A DNA stretch of 64,000 nt from Temnothorax longispinosus (GCF_030848805.1 NC_092364.1:9321770-9385769), one strand, 5' to 3'; numbered from the stretch's first letter, positions 11,193 through 22,339 are shown. The notes: a model not told the origin generated them from the letters alone. Numbers and translations are program-made.

Positions 11193-11987
11193 TTAACATA
11201 ACTTTAAGTTCTCTCTAAACCTATCGAATTTAATTCGCCCTAAAGACTTGGTGAAAATATCTGCTGAATTTTCCTCTGAATCTATTTTGATTACATCAAT
11301 TTTTCCTTTCAAATAATTCTCGTTAATAAAATGATAATGTGTTTCTATATACTTAGAATTTTTTGTTAGATTTCCGTATTTACTTATACTAATCGCACCA
11401 GCATTATCCTCATAAATTCTTACCGGGTTTTTGATTTCTATTCCAAAATCTTTCAATAACTCTCTAATTAAGTTTATCTCACTCACACATACAGACAAGG
11501 CTACATACTCTGCCTCTGTCGACGATTTCGTTACAATATCTTGTTTTTTTGATTTCCAAAATATAGTATTACCATACATTCTTATAACATATCCCGTCGT
11601 GGATTTCCTGTCTACTATATCTCCTGCCCAATCAGCATCAACGCAACAATCTAAAATATCCGAATTTGCATTTTTCTCAAATTTTAATTTTAAATCTTTA
11701 GTATAATATAAATATTTTAATACTCTTAAGGCGTACTTATAATGGCTTTGATCATAACAATTTTGGAATCTACTTAGATAATTTACGCAATAACAAATAT
11801 CTGGTCTAGTACTTGAACTTATATACAACAAGGCCCCAATTAAATTTCTATATTTTATATCTTTTGATACTGATAAGGCAGGTTCACATTTCAAATTTTG
11901 CTCCATTGGGGTAGCATACAATTTCGCATTTTCAATTTCATACTTTTTTGCTAATGACTCAATATAGTTTTTCTGATCTAATGTCAT
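11193..11987 (-). pseudogene. copia RNase H segment (frame-shifted C-terminus)
   Basis: 264 residues covering the RT thumb/connection and RNase H: ALLYISSSTRPDICY, DADWAGDIVDRKSTTGY, SSTEAEYVAL, YEDNAGAISI and the terminal His motif ETHYHFINE with VKTK-like SADIFTKSL. These residues hold the acidic metal-binding site that removes RNA from the hybrid. The segment sits one frame away from the RT part because of the indel near 11990. It ends at 11193, just inside the 3' LTR. Confidence 0.9.
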
Positions 11988-12991
11988 AATTTTCTTCTCA
12001 CAATCATCTCATACTCAATATTTATTCCCAAATAAGTTTTTATTTGGCCCATATCTTTCATTCGAAATTTTGCTGCTAATTTTCTTTTAATACATTCTAT
12101 TAATTTCCGATTACTACTACAAATTAACAAATCATCTACAAAGATTATCAAATAGATTTTTTCACTCTTAATCTCCATATAATATAAACAGTAATCAGTT
12201 TTACTACGCTTAAATCCTAATTCTCTCAAGTATTCGTCTAAACATTCGTACCAGGCTCGTGGACTTTCTCGCAGTCCGTACAAAGCCTTTTCCAGTTTAC
12301 AAACTTTGCCTGTATTATCATCGTAACCTTGAGGTTGTTTCACATACACTTCCGATTTTATTTTTCCATTTAGGAACGCAGATTCGACATCCATTTGATC
12401 TATCGCTAATCCATTTTGTACACAATGATTTAACATAATTTTTAACGTTTGTGTTCTCGCTACTGGTGAGTATATATCTTCTAACACTTCTCTTTGTTGA
12501 AACCCTCTTACTACAATTCTCGCTTTAAATTTATTATCAGCCCTTTTTGTATACACCCACTTAAGATCTAATACTTTTCTATCTTTTGGCTTTTCAACTA
12601 ATTTCCATGTATAATTTTTATTTAAGCATTCGATTTCTTTATTCATAGCTTCTCGCCATTTATCGCTATCGTTACAATTTATTGCTTTATTATAATTTTC
12701 CGGATTGTCTACACTAACATAATTTACATAAACACAGTTTGTTATTGGATTTCCATATCTGCTTACAGGGCTTTTCTTTCTTTCTGACCTTCTCAGTACT
12801 TGTAAATTTGTATCGCTAGTACTGGGTAGGTTATTCACATGCTCATTATTTTCATTTTCCTCATTTTCATTTTGAAGTTCCTGATTAATCTTGTTTTGAA
12901 TTGACTCATTTTCATTAATTTCATCGTTATCTTTAAATCCAACTAAGTTTACATTTTCTTCAATTATATCTACGTGTTTTGCTACAATCAC
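11984..12991 (-). pseudogene. copia reverse transcriptase segment, cut off by stop and frameshift
   Basis: This is in the same frame as the gag-integrase part; the coding sequence actually runs on from 13144. It begins with the acidic linker rich in Asn/Glu and reaches the RT with the core KARIVVRGFQQ, QMDVESAFLNG and the catalytic FVDDLLI (copia-type YVDD variant). Near 11990 a one-base change ends the frame after EYEMIVRRKL, where the next block (KNYIESLAKKY) should follow. It can only be made if the TAA at 13145 is suppressed, so it is probably dead. Confidence 0.88.
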
Positions 12992-13144
12992 TTTGTTATT
13001 AATTAATACTCTATACCCTACTTCTTCGTAACCGACTAATACTCCTAAATCAGCTTTTCTATCCCACTTACTTTTCCTTCTAATTTCCGGAACTCTAACA
13101 AAAACTCTACTTCCGTATAATTTTAAATTCTTAATATCGGGCTT

Positions 13145-15274
13145 TTATCCCATCATAATCTCATACGGAGTCTTTTTCTCAAATGAATTTGCCAATGTTC
13201 TATTTTTCAAATAAACAGCCGTCTTGACTACCTCTGGCCAAAATCTATTATGTATTTTCGCATCGGACAATAAGCATCTAGCCGAATCCATTACCGACCT
13301 ATTGTATCTTTCCGCAGTTCCGTTCAACTCGTGAACATACGGAGGGCACGGTTCAATGTAAATTCCCTTTTCTTTAGCAAAATTATATATATCTTTATTC
13401 AGAAATTCTCTCCCGTTATCGCATCTTAAACGCTTTATTTTTTTACCAGTTAGATTTTCTAATTGATTTACATATGTTACAATACAGTCATAAACTTCAC
13501 TTTTTTCTTTCATCGTGTAAACTTTCCCAGCCTTACTATAATCGTCAATTAAAATTAGAAAATATCTTTCACCCCTATAACCTATGGTACTATGCGGTCC
13601 GTTTACATCTGCATGAATAATTTCAGCTATATCTTTTGCTCTATGTCTATTATTTTCAAAACTAGTGTTAGTCATTTTATTTTGTATACAAGTACCGCAT
13701 TTTAAATAATCGCTCTCTAAATTATTCGGTAATCCATCAACTAAGTTATTTTGACTCAGAATATTCAAATACTTGAAATTTACGTGACCTAATAGTCTAT
13801 GATACTTTTCTTTCAAAGTCATATTCTTATTTACATTTTCTGTTACATAATTTTGTTTGTTCTCAACAAGGCTATTGATCTTATACAAATTATTTACTTT
13901 ATTAGCTACTGCTATCAGTTTATTTTCTCGTGTATAAATTTTTGACGTATTTCCCATTGATATTATTTTAGCTTTATCAGCAATTTTTCCAAAACTCAAT
14001 AAATTTCTATCCATTTCTTTAACAAAAAATACATCTTTAAGTTCTACTTCTGTTTCATCATAATTTGTTACGAACTTAGTTACTATATTTCCTATTTTCG
14101 TTGCCTTCAATGTTCGACCATCACCTATTTTTACACTAATTGGATTTTCAAGTCTCTTTGATTCTACAAAATACTTTTCATCATTTATTATATGGTCCGT
14201 ACATCCGCTATCTAAGACCCATTCGACTCTATTTTCGCAATTATTTACCTCGACGTTATATCCTACCCTATTGTCTACCTCTGTTGTGAAAGTCATCCTT
14301 CCTTGGTCTGCGCTTTGACGATTTTGCCGTTGTTGACCGCCTCGTCCTCGTTGACCTGCGCCTCGGCCTCGGTAACCGCTGCTGCCTCTGCCGTAGCTGC
14401 TGTCTCGTTGCTGCTGAGGCTGATAGTGCGCGCCTCCTCGCGCTTGCTGTCCTCCTCCCCTCGGACCTCTCCAAGAAGTTCCCGCGCTGCTCTGGCTCGT
14501 GCATTCGTGCTGATAATGTCCTTGCTTTCCGCATTTATAGCACGTTCTGTCCTTTCTCATCTCACTTTTGAATACGTTTGAATTTCCACTTTTATTTCTT
14601 AAATTTTGATTTTCATCTTTTTCTTTGTCTTCATACATTTTAATTTTATTAATTACGTAATCCACAGTTCTATCTCCTTCGGGTAGCACGTCGACTAGAT
14701 CTCCGATATGGCTTAATGAACTTGGTAGCGTTCTTAACATGTAATTTAATTTTTCCTTTTCAGTCACTGTCGCTCCGGCATTTTTTAATTCAATTATTAG
14801 TTTTTCAAAGTCACTGTGAAATTCACTTGTTCCTGTGTAGTCTTTCAATTTAATCCTTTCTAGTTTATTTCTTACACATATCTGTAATGCGGTTGATTCA
14901 CGCACATATAGTTTGTCTAATTTCTTGATTATTTCATAACTTGTAGTTTCTTCATTAATAAACTCCATTTGTCTATTTGACAAAGCACTATATATATAGT
15001 TCATTGCTTTTAAGTCCGTATCATTCCACGTGGCTTCATTTTCCGTGTCGATTCTCTCTCGTTGAATAACCTTCTCGCATTTTTTCATTTTCAAAAATAC
15101 AGTTATTCTTTTTTTCCATGTACTGTAGTCGTTTCCATCAAAAATTGGTAGCGTCATCTTGAACTCGTCTGCCATGTCGACTCGTCTATAATCCTCACTT
15201 CCGTTTTCTTCAGTTGATTCCTCTTTGACTTGTAAATCACTTTTTGTTTCACTGCCAAGTGTTCCCACAACCAT
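13145..15274 (-). CDS. copia gag-protease-integrase polyprotein, N-terminal part
   Basis: 709 residues. Gag forms the particle and binds RNA. A CCHC knuckle (CYKCGKQGHYQHEC, about residues 245-258) is followed by a Gly/Arg/Gln-rich basic stretch. The aspartic protease centre is LDSGCTDH (about residue 360). The integrase has the HHCC finger (HRLLGH...CGTCIQNK) and catalytic residues in HADVNGP, RCDNGREF and NGTAERYNRS. It ends at a TAA (13145-13147) just after PYEIMMG. The frame then continues without shift to the RT part, so a single nonsense change separates the two. Expressed from the 5' LTR at 15651, it would encode a truncated polyprotein. Confidence 0.92.
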   Translation of the reverse strand: MVVGTLGSETKSDLQVKEESTEENGSEDYRRVDMADEFKMTLPIFDGNDYSTWKKRITVFLKMKKCEKVIQRERIDTENEATWNDTDLKAMNYIYSALSNRQMEFINEETTSYEIIKKLDKLYVRESTALQICVRNKLERIKLKDYTGTSEFHSDFEKLIIELKNAGATVTEKEKLNYMLRTLPSSLSHIGDLVDVLPEGDRTVDYVINKIKMYEDKEKDENQNLRNKSGNSNVFKSEMRKDRTCYKCGKQGHYQHECTSQSSAGTSWRGPRGGGQQARGGAHYQPQQQRDSSYGRGSSGYRGRGAGQRGRGGQQRQNRQSADQGRMTFTTEVDNRVGYNVEVNNCENRVEWVLDSGCTDHIINDEKYFVESKRLENPISVKIGDGRTLKATKIGNIVTKFVTNYDETEVELKDVFFVKEMDRNLLSFGKIADKAKIISMGNTSKIYTRENKLIAVANKVNNLYKINSLVENKQNYVTENVNKNMTLKEKYHRLLGHVNFKYLNILSQNNLVDGLPNNLESDYLKCGTCIQNKMTNTSFENNRHRAKDIAEIIHADVNGPHSTIGYRGERYFLILIDDYSKAGKVYTMKEKSEVYDCIVTYVNQLENLTGKKIKRLRCDNGREFLNKDIYNFAKEKGIYIEPCPPYVHELNGTAERYNRSVMDSARCLLSDAKIHNRFWPEVVKTAVYLKNRTLANSFEKKTPYEIMMG

Positions 15275-15303
15275 TACGGAACTTTCCCGAACTTTTTACT
15301 TAA

Positions 15304-15319
15304 CCACGCTCTGCTACCA
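15304..15319 (-). promoter_or_regulatory. copia primer-binding site (initiator Met tRNA)
   Basis: Directly after the 5' LTR the minus strand reads TGGTAGCAGAGCGTGG. The first 11 bases are complementary to the 3' end of eukaryotic initiator-Met tRNA (CTCTGCTACCA). That is a full 3'-end primer, unlike the half-tRNA site used by the older copia LTR at 23525. Confidence 0.8.
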
Positions 15320-15651
15320 TGTTAAGATCAATGGTGCGGGAGTGGTGAAGTCAATGAAACGATGAGGATTAACGAGTTTCTATTTAATACGTTATATACA
15401 TCTTTATACTGTATATGATACGCTTACGCTGGAGCGCTCGACCGCGTGTCGGCTTCGAGAGAGTCTCGTATCTTTCTGAGTATGCTCGCACCGCGCGTCG
15501 CTTGTGTGGTGTCCTTCTAACGGACGCTATACCTTTTCCCCATCTATGCTTACGTGCTCGTTGCGTGCTCGTCGCGTGCTCCCTCAGTGTCGCTCAGTCG
15601 TACATATACATGTCCTTACATGACTAAGCTAAATTTACTTATTTCTCAACA
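15320..15651 (-). repeat. copia 5' LTR
   Basis: This is the 332-bp LTR that would start the transcript on the minus strand. It is followed directly by the primer-binding site at 15304-15319. Confidence 0.95.
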
Positions 15652-15656
15652 ATAAC

Positions 15657-16200
15657 TTCTACATTTTTCAATGAAATGACTTAAGACTTGACATAAATAA
15701 TGTACGATTATTATACATTTAGTGTATAAAATCAAAATTATTTAATTAACAATTTTTCATAAAGCGCATAGATAATTTTTTTATTTTTTAAATATTTTTT
15801 AGTTTTTTTTTAAGTCGGTTCTATTTTTAAAAACATTTTTTATTTTATACTTTTTTAATGCTTCATTAAATTAATATAAATAATTATTATCGCATATTTC
15901 CTTACTGCTCCGTACCCTGACGTTTTAGCGCGATATTTTATGTACTAAAACCTTTCTGGAGAATTGCTCTATAGGACAGTGAAAACCGCATTTAAATCCG
16001 TTCAGTAGTTTTAAAGAAAATCTTAGTCATACATACATACATACACGCCGAATATAGAACCTCCATTTTTTGAAGTCGGTTAAAAAATAAAGTTAATTTG
16101 ATTTTTAATGATAGTCTTAAACCTCGGGATGTTTAATTTTTGTGAGTTTTATAATAGAAAAGGAACTGTTTTTCTTGCTTCTCACATCTATTTCTTAAAC
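15657..16200. other. AT-rich DNA with a possible LINE (RTE-type) 3' tail
   Basis: Positions 15900-16090 end with CATACATACATACATACACG, then GAAGTCGGTTAAAAAA. From memory this resembles the tetranucleotide-plus-GAAGTCGGTT tail on many insect RTE/CR1-like LINE remnants. No coding part is attached. The rest is AT-rich without recognisable features. Confidence 0.35.
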
Positions 16201-16843
16201 TTAATCATCATCTACATCATTATCGCGGAAATATAATAAACATTTTGCATCTTCAGTAAATTCTTTCTTTTTATGTCCCATAATTTTTCGCGAATTAAAT
16301 ATTATTGGATCTGAAGCAAGTATCAAATTATTAAAAATATCTTTATTATTTTGTATTCGCGACATTTTTCGCGAATGATTTTCTCTATATTTTCTAAAAT
16401 ATTTATGGTTTGCTTCCTGAGCATCTTCAGATAATTGTCCTATTGGTACGATAGCATTTTTTATAATATCACTGCCATAAATCAATAATTTGTGGACTAA
16501 GACTGGCATGTAGTACCATGGGTATAATGATACAAATAATTCGGCAGTTCTAAAAGCATAGGATTCGAATTTCAACACGTTAATCCTATTACCGCTAGCG
16601 ATTACTTGCAACAAAACTCCAAATCGAGTTATTAAGTTTTTATCTAAACCTGTAATAACAGCTGATAATTCTGGATTAGCAAAAAATTTTCTAGCCGTGT
16701 TGCCATCATTGGATGTACCTTTTCCTTGTTTTACGAAGTCTATCAAGAGACCTGCTTTTGTTCTGAAGGCAGTCTGTATCTCTCTTTTTCTTTGCTCGAC
16801 TTCTCGTTTATGACTCTCATTCCTCGCTGACCAACATTTGATA
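16201..16843 (-). pseudogene. Transposon-type protein fragment of an unnamed arthropod family
   Basis: The open frame runs from about 16843 to 16201 without a good ATG at its start (the first reasonable Met is internal). It contains TARKFFANPELSAVITGLD, then LYPWYYMPVLVHKLL and PIGQLSEDAQEANHKYFRK, then REN-HSRKMSR. I recall this combination from dispersed multi-copy proteins in aphids and other arthropods, so I take it as the C-terminal part of a DNA-transposon-encoded or domesticated-transposon protein. I cannot name the superfamily. No metal-binding triad can be assigned. An upstream block at 16850-17125 may be its N-terminus after a break. Confidence 0.4.
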
Positions 16844-16849
16844 TTAATT

Positions 16850-17125
16850 TTATACGAAATATGTAATAAGCATTCGAAACAGCGAATCCAGCAATGTAAT
16901 CGTAATTGTAATGTAATTGTAATCGTAACGGCTAGCTATCCATTTTGACTTCAAATTCTTTGTGAAATTTATGATTTTTCGTTTCAATGATTCCAACGCG
17001 ATTTTGGGTAATTCAGTATCCATACATGATATTATGTGGCTTATTAAAGCCTCATAATTTGATAAATCAAGATTATTTGCACGCATACAATTAAAAAGTT
17101 GACGATTTGTTCGGAAATTTTCCAT
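16850..17125 (-). other. Short open frame, possible N-terminus of the same transposon protein
   Basis: 91 residues beginning MENFRTNRQLFNCMRANN, with ELPKIALESLKRKIINFT. No family is recognised. The strand and spacing (about 10 bases) to the preceding entry suggest it belongs with it. The last 25 residues come from GTAAT-repeat DNA and are not protein-like. Confidence 0.25.
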
Positions 17126-18333
17126 TTTGCGAGCGTGTTAAAGTATAATCTTCTATATACTTTATATATTCTATATATTTTTTACTGTATCCTGAAAAGG
17201 ACGCAAAGTGAATTGTATAAAGCAACGACAAAAATCAAAACTTTCAAAATCAAAAAGTCTTTAATCGACTACTGATCGAGAAAGACTGACGAAAAGTTCT
17301 TATCTTCGCTGTTTTTATTTCCTCCACCTCCTCTCCCTTCCCACCCTCCCCCCTCCCCTCCCTCTCGAAAAGAACGAATAATTTAACGTAGAGCAATCTT
17401 ATTGGCCCATGGATTTACAGAATGCGCATTACTCCAAATACATTTATCCAATAATATTTATCATATTGCTATTATATTAATTAACGTAATTAATTGTTAT
17501 AAAATATGGATGTAATTAATCGTTATAAAATAGCAATATTTAAACAAATTATATATCCCCCTTCGTCTTTCTTTTATGAGAAAATAGACATCCATATTCA
17601 CTCGACATGATCGAACTTCGTCCATTGAGCTATTCATGGACGACGTTCGACTATGTCGAGTAAACTTTGAGGTCAATTATCTCAAAAAGGGGGACGAAGG
17701 GGGATGAATGATCATATATGGCCAAAAACTAGACACTTTGCCCTATCAAATGGCGCAGAGCAAACCTTAATCCATTCTAATCCACAAACTTTCTTCCTGT
17801 TTGAATATTGAAGTAAGAAATTTTTAATAGTCGAATATGTCGTGTATATTTATTAATATATAATAGTACTCAAATGACATAAAACTAAAATAAATATGTT
17901 TTTTGAACCCTAATAAATAAGTTCTGATAGGCATTTAACTCATATTCGCAGTTATACTTTCGGCGGAGACTTTAAAGAGTAACTTATTGAATTACTAGAA
18001 TTTCAGTATTCACGAAAATGTCATACTTTATCAGATCATTTGGAGAAAATAACAAAGGATAAAATCAATTATAAGTACATTTATTTATAGTTTAGGATAT
18101 ATATTAACATAAAATCTCGTCCAAATTTGAATTATACGTTTTTCATTTTTTCGTCCAATATCCGGTTTTTGATAGATTCGCCCCACTGTGCGGCGTTTAG
18201 CGCACACGGTGCATGTGGGATAATTTAAAATTATGTGGTCGCACCGCGCTCTTATCTTCGCCCGACGGGAGATCGGTTGGGCGGCAACCGGCGGATGGTG
18301 GCCGGGAACGATGCGTTTTAGGGGTGTATCGTT
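17126..18333. other. AT-rich intervening DNA with one palindromic MITE
   Basis: Apart from the foldback at 17552-17703 there is only AT-rich sequence, a C-rich run near 17325-17365 and a CpG-rich patch at 18180-18330. No gene is seen. Confidence 0.4.
17552..17703. repeat. Palindromic MITE-like foldback
   Basis: The core arm CTCGACATGATCGAACTTCG at about 17602 pairs with its near complement ending at 17661, around a 12-base loop. The outer arms CCCCCTTCGTC (17556-17566) and GACGAAGGGGG (17692-17702) pair as well. Confidence 0.75.
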
Positions 18334-19577
18334 ACAAAGTATTTAACTGTTTAAAGCGCGTCACTAAACTAAACAAAATTAAACAAAAATTAAACAAAAA
18401 AAGTGTATTGTTACGTCCTGCGGACTCCACGATGTCCCTTTTTCGCGGGAATTCTTATGCGCCTGAGATAGCCCTAAGATTAGAATAAACAAGCCGAGTA
18501 CAGACGGTTATCGATCAGGGTGAGGTTACATCTCCTCGCATTCCTTTTTTTTATGATCAAACTACCCATTTGCTTGGGTAACTAAAAGCAACCTCTCAGA
18601 TGATAAATTACTAACAGACGGGGGATATGGTGACCAGATTCTCGTCAACCTCGTCTGGCCCATAACTATAAATCCGGCGACACGACGCGCAGAAAGGAGG
18701 GTTAACTTCAGACGAGGGATGATGGGGATCTGTATTATATCGCGCGACCCACTCAAAACTGGCCGTGCGATGTTCCGCCAAACAGAAACGAAACCTAATA
18801 CGTGCTTTTAGAAATCTTAAGAGCACGTGGCGGAAGTTTCTGTTTGCAATAAAACTGCACTTAAAATTGAGAAGTATGGATCGTCTGTCAACGTAGAAAC
18901 AGGGTCGCGAGATAAGTAAGGAACCCTAATAAAAGAGAAATCGGCGATAGCCGAAAAACAAATGCGTCACTGAAAAGAACCGATGGGTTACACCCCCAAT
19001 AAGACAGTGGGGCCTTAAGAGGGGGCTCACCAATGGAAAACCGGAAAAAATCGATAACCGTCTCTAGCTTTCTAGGATAGGCGTAAACTCAAATCTACCT
19101 CTTGGGCAAGAAACATCTCGCCCAATAAGAATTCCCTTAAATAATAGTTAGAAACATCCCGCCAACCAGAAATCCCTTAAACGAAAACCAGACACATTCC
19201 ACACAAAATCCACCCCTTCCATCCTTCGAACCTTCCTATTTAAATCGCGACGTCGCAGGACCCGGCTCAGAGAAATTTTCTCAGTTCAAGTCCGCATTGC
19301 TCGGTTACAATCTAAACCTCATTCGTTTCGAGAAGCTCACGTTTAGAGTCACGTTTAGAGTCAGTGCAGCAGATCCGACGGACCAGTCGCCCCAACTCAC
19401 TCACCGACGAGTCCAACATCCATTACTGAGAGAAGGCGTACTGAGACTCGTTCGGACTCAAGTCATCAAGTAGTAAGTCCCATAATTTTCTTGATCCTTC
19501 TTTTTCCGCGTTATCGCCCCCTCCCCTTTTAAACGGTCTATCGATTGTCGGACCCCCGGAAGCTCATTATATGTTTG

Positions 19578-19815
19578 GGGTCGGTCAGTGTAGGCATCAG
19601 GTTCCCAGCGGTCGTTGGCGTTGTCGTGGGCCTGACTTACCTCCCGGCGTCTCGTCGCTGTCGTGGACTCAGCTGGTCCACTGACCTCCCTGAGCTTATG
19701 CTCGTGGGTCGGTTAGTGTAGGCATCGAGTTCCCAGCGGTCGTTGGCGTTGTGGTAGGTCTGACTTGGCTCCCGGCGTCTCGTCGCTGTCGTGGGCCCAG
19801 CCTGTCCACTGACCT
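19578..19815 (+). repeat. ~128-bp tandem duplication inside the LTR-like unit
   Basis: GTGTAGGCATC...TTCCCAGCGGTCGTTGGCG followed by CCCGGCGTCTCGTCGCTGTC occurs twice, starting at about 19578 and 19706. Confidence 0.85.
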
Positions 19816-19903
19816 CTCTCCCCCTCCTTTAAGCTCGACGATTTTCTTTTGCTCGCTTCCGACCGGGTCCGAGAGAGATCGATTAAATAAGTAAATAATT
19901 TTA

Positions 19904-20350
19904 GTGGACCCGAAAGTCCTAGCCCCTCAAGGACCGAATCTCCGCACGATCAGGCGACAGAGAAATCGCCAGAACAAGCGGGCGCGACGGGAGGACGAAC
20001 TCCCCCGGGAGCAGGTCAACGCCGGTCCTCCGCGACTCGCCATCCCACCGCCCCTACCAGCGTTTACAGAAGAACCCGGTTGTTCGAACCAGAATCGTCC
20101 CGTTAACATCCTGCCTTATCGCCCAGTCGTCCTGCCTTTTCGCCCAATTGTCGAACACCGCCCTATTTGCCGCGTGGCTCCGTTTCGCGTGGTCCCTCCT
20201 CGCGTGGTCCCCGTCAACCCCGATCCAGCCCGCTTCCTAGAACCTCCCGATTCTCCCTCCTCTTCCCGAAGTCCGTCTCCAACCTCTTCGACCGCCTCGA
20301 CCCTCGATCTCGAGGAACTAGCCGACCCAGAGATCGTGCTCTTAGAATAA
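19904..20350 (+). CDS. Proline/serine/arginine-rich open frame in the LTR-like unit
   Basis: 148 codons opening at a GTG directly after TAATTTTAG, which looks like a splice acceptor, so the real start may lie in an upstream exon. The N-terminus is basic (RRQRNRQNKRARRED), the middle is proline-rich (PPLPAFTEEPG) with NILPYRPVVLPFRPIV-type repeats, and the C-terminus is a Ser-rich then acidic tail ending EIVLLE. A basic, RNA-binding-like head with an acidic tail would suit a gag-like or accessory protein. No family is recognised and function is unknown. The absence of an ATG argues for splicing or non-coding status. Confidence 0.35.
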   Translation: MDPKVLAPQGPNLRTIRRQRNRQNKRARREDELPREQVNAGPPRLAIPPPLPAFTEEPGCSNQNRPVNILPYRPVVLPFRPIVEHRPICRVAPFRVVPPRVVPVNPDPARFLEPPDSPSSSRSPSPTSSTASTLDLEELADPEIVLLE

Positions 20351-21622
20351 ATTTTAATTTTTTTTTATTCTCATATGTTTAACCTCACAATTTACATATA
20401 CTTTAATTTTAAGCCCGATTTAAATTAATTTACACACGTACACAACTCTCCACTAAATTCATGTAATCTCACTACTGATTCCGATTGTAATAATAGCGGG
20501 CAAGATGTTCATTTTCAAATACGTTTTTCCTTAAAGATCTTGCCCGATCACCCCCGCACCTATGTAACACCCGCGCGAAATACACACACACGTTACACAT
20601 ACATCCGACACTCACACTTATAAATGTATTCAATTTTATTTGTCTAATTCTCATTTATTGTTCACCTAGCTTATATTATTGTAATAAATGCTTATCTTAT
20701 GTTAAATATTAAATTCAATTTGCATTCATTTATAACTTAAGACCCGCTACCATCCACCTCTCGAAATTGCACGAGGTCCGATCCTGAGTTAAAGAGATTA
20801 AATTCTCTGACTCGAAAAAGGACCGACGATCGCACCGCTCACGAAAGGCGTCCTAACGACTTTACAGGCGTTGACCCTTTCTGAGTCATAAAAGTGCGTT
20901 CGGCTCGCGGCACGCGTCTCCGAGCGCGTACCTGCGAGCGACATTTGTAAGTATCTAGCTGCGTCCTCCCTTCCCCCGACTCCTCTGGCTAGCCTTTCCT
21001 TGCTTCCCAGATTTTCATATCCTAATCCCGGGGTTGGACGTAACAGTATGCGTAAACTATTTCGACATATATATTAGTCATTTATGCCTTTCAATACTCA
21101 AAATAGCTGCTATATTTTACAAACTTATTTTGTTAATAACTTTTTAACGAATAACGAGCGCGGGCTGAAACCTTCTGAAGGTCACTCAGGAGGGTGACCT
21201 TGACAACATACTAAAATATCAAGGTCATCCAAAATGATCCCCTCCATGTAAACAATTATCGACAAAAGTATACTTATTTAACGCCATTTTGTCTAAAAAA
21301 AAAAAAATATTTCGAAATTTTATGTACTGTTCAAGACTGTAAAAGCAATATAATAAAGCACTCTAATGAGAGGACAGTTTGAGGTTAGGAAATATGTCAA
21401 TTGACTTCATACTTGAAGTATACGATATTAGAGTATAATACGTATCCTTATATAGATTTTTAGTTCTGCCTACCGCTTAATGTGCTATCTGCAAATAAGT
21501 AATATAAATACATAATACGATCACAGATTTTTTAATCTCGCGTAATGCTACAGTTTTTCAGTTTATTATTGTTTTACAATCTCAAACATATACATAAACT
21601 TTCGTATTTTATTTCCAAACGG

Positions 21623-22150
21623 GACCGTGTCCGATTGTTACCGTGTCCGATCGGCACCGTGTGCAATCGTAACCGTGTGCAATCGGCACCGTGTGCAATC
21701 GTTACCGTGTGCAATTGACACCGTGTCCGATCGACACCGTGTGCAATCGTTACCGTGTCCGTTCGGCACCGTGTGCAATCGACACCGTGTCCGATCGACA
21801 CCGTGTGCAATCGTTACCGTGTGCAATCGTTACCGTGTTCGATCGGCACCGTGTGCAATCGACACCGTGTCCGATCGACACCGTGTGCAATCGTTACCGT
21901 GTGCAATCGGCACCGTGTGCAATTGACACCGTGTGCAATCGACACCGTGTCCGATCGACATTGTGTGCAATCGTTACCGTGTGCAATCGGCACCGTGTCC
22001 GATCGTTACCGTGTCTGATCGGCACCGTGTTCGAATGCAACTAAATGTGTCCGATAGTAACTGTGTCCAATCGGCACCGTGTCCGATCGACACCGTGTCC
22101 GATCGGCACCGTGTCCGATCGTTACTTTGTCCGATCGGGAATGTGTCCGA
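21623..22150 (-). repeat. 16-bp minisatellite array, about 33 units
   Basis: This is the same 16-bp unit as 8640-8922 on the opposite strand. Most core units here are CGATTGCACACGGT rather than CGATCGGACACGGT. The array is almost twice as long as in copy A, so the two have expanded and homogenised independently. Confidence 0.95.
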
Positions 22151-22339
22151 TCAGGAAATATTGTCGTGTCCGATTTGTAATGTGCGCAATCGGGACTCAC
22201 TCAGAAAGACAAGGAAGTTATATTACAATAGGTGGAAATTTCTACAGAATCTGTGCGTTTGATTGAAATGTTTTCAAGAGCTCTTTAATCGCATTTTGTA
22301 AAATTGTGTATTTTTATTTTATATCTTTCCATACAATAA

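Larger units (their letters stand above)
10812..15651 (-). mobile_element. Nearly intact Ty1/copia retrotransposon (4,840 bp)
   Basis: Two 332-bp LTRs (10812-11143 and 15320-15651) start TGTTAAGATC and end TTCTCAACA. I find one difference between them (A versus G in GACCACGTG near 10933). A 5-bp target duplication ATAAC lies at 10807-10811 and 15652-15656. The element reads on the minus strand: initiator-Met tRNA primer site, gag with zinc knuckle, protease, integrase, RT, RNase H. The domain order (integrase before RT) defines Ty1/copia. Only one in-frame stop and one frameshift interrupt the polyprotein. The near-identical LTRs point to a recent insertion. Confidence 0.97.
18409..21045 (+). 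mobile_element. 2.6-kb LTR-like unit with 4-bp target duplication
   Basis: The ends are TGTTACGTCC and GGACGTAACA, a perfect 10-bp inverted pair with TG...CA tips. GTAT is duplicated at 18405-18408 and 21046-21049, interrupting copy B precisely, so both termini are certain. Inside are a possible TATA-type box (CTATTTAAATCG near 19230) with TCAGTTCAAG downstream, a duplicated block at 19578-19815, an open frame at 19904-20350 and AATAAA near 20686. No protease, RT or integrase. This fits a solo LTR of a long-LTR element, or a non-autonomous element. The orientation is inferred from promoter then poly(A). Confidence 0.85.
18334..22195 (-). mobile_element. Minisatellite-carrying repeat element, copy B (split)
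   Basis: Read on the minus strand it starts at 22195 with TCCCGATTGCGC, as copy A does. It passes the 16-bp array, then the same AT-rich and GTGACCTTCAGAAGG blocks, and reaches about 21050, where a 2.6-kb LTR-like unit interrupts it. It resumes at 18408 and ends with the CGCTTTAAACAG unit near 18334. Sequence outside the array is nearly identical to copy A, in opposite orientation about 9 kb away. Confidence 0.8.

Noticed and set aside
8640..22150. CRISPR-like arrays of short repeats
   Set aside because: Contiguous 16-bp tandem units without unique spacers, in a eukaryotic context.
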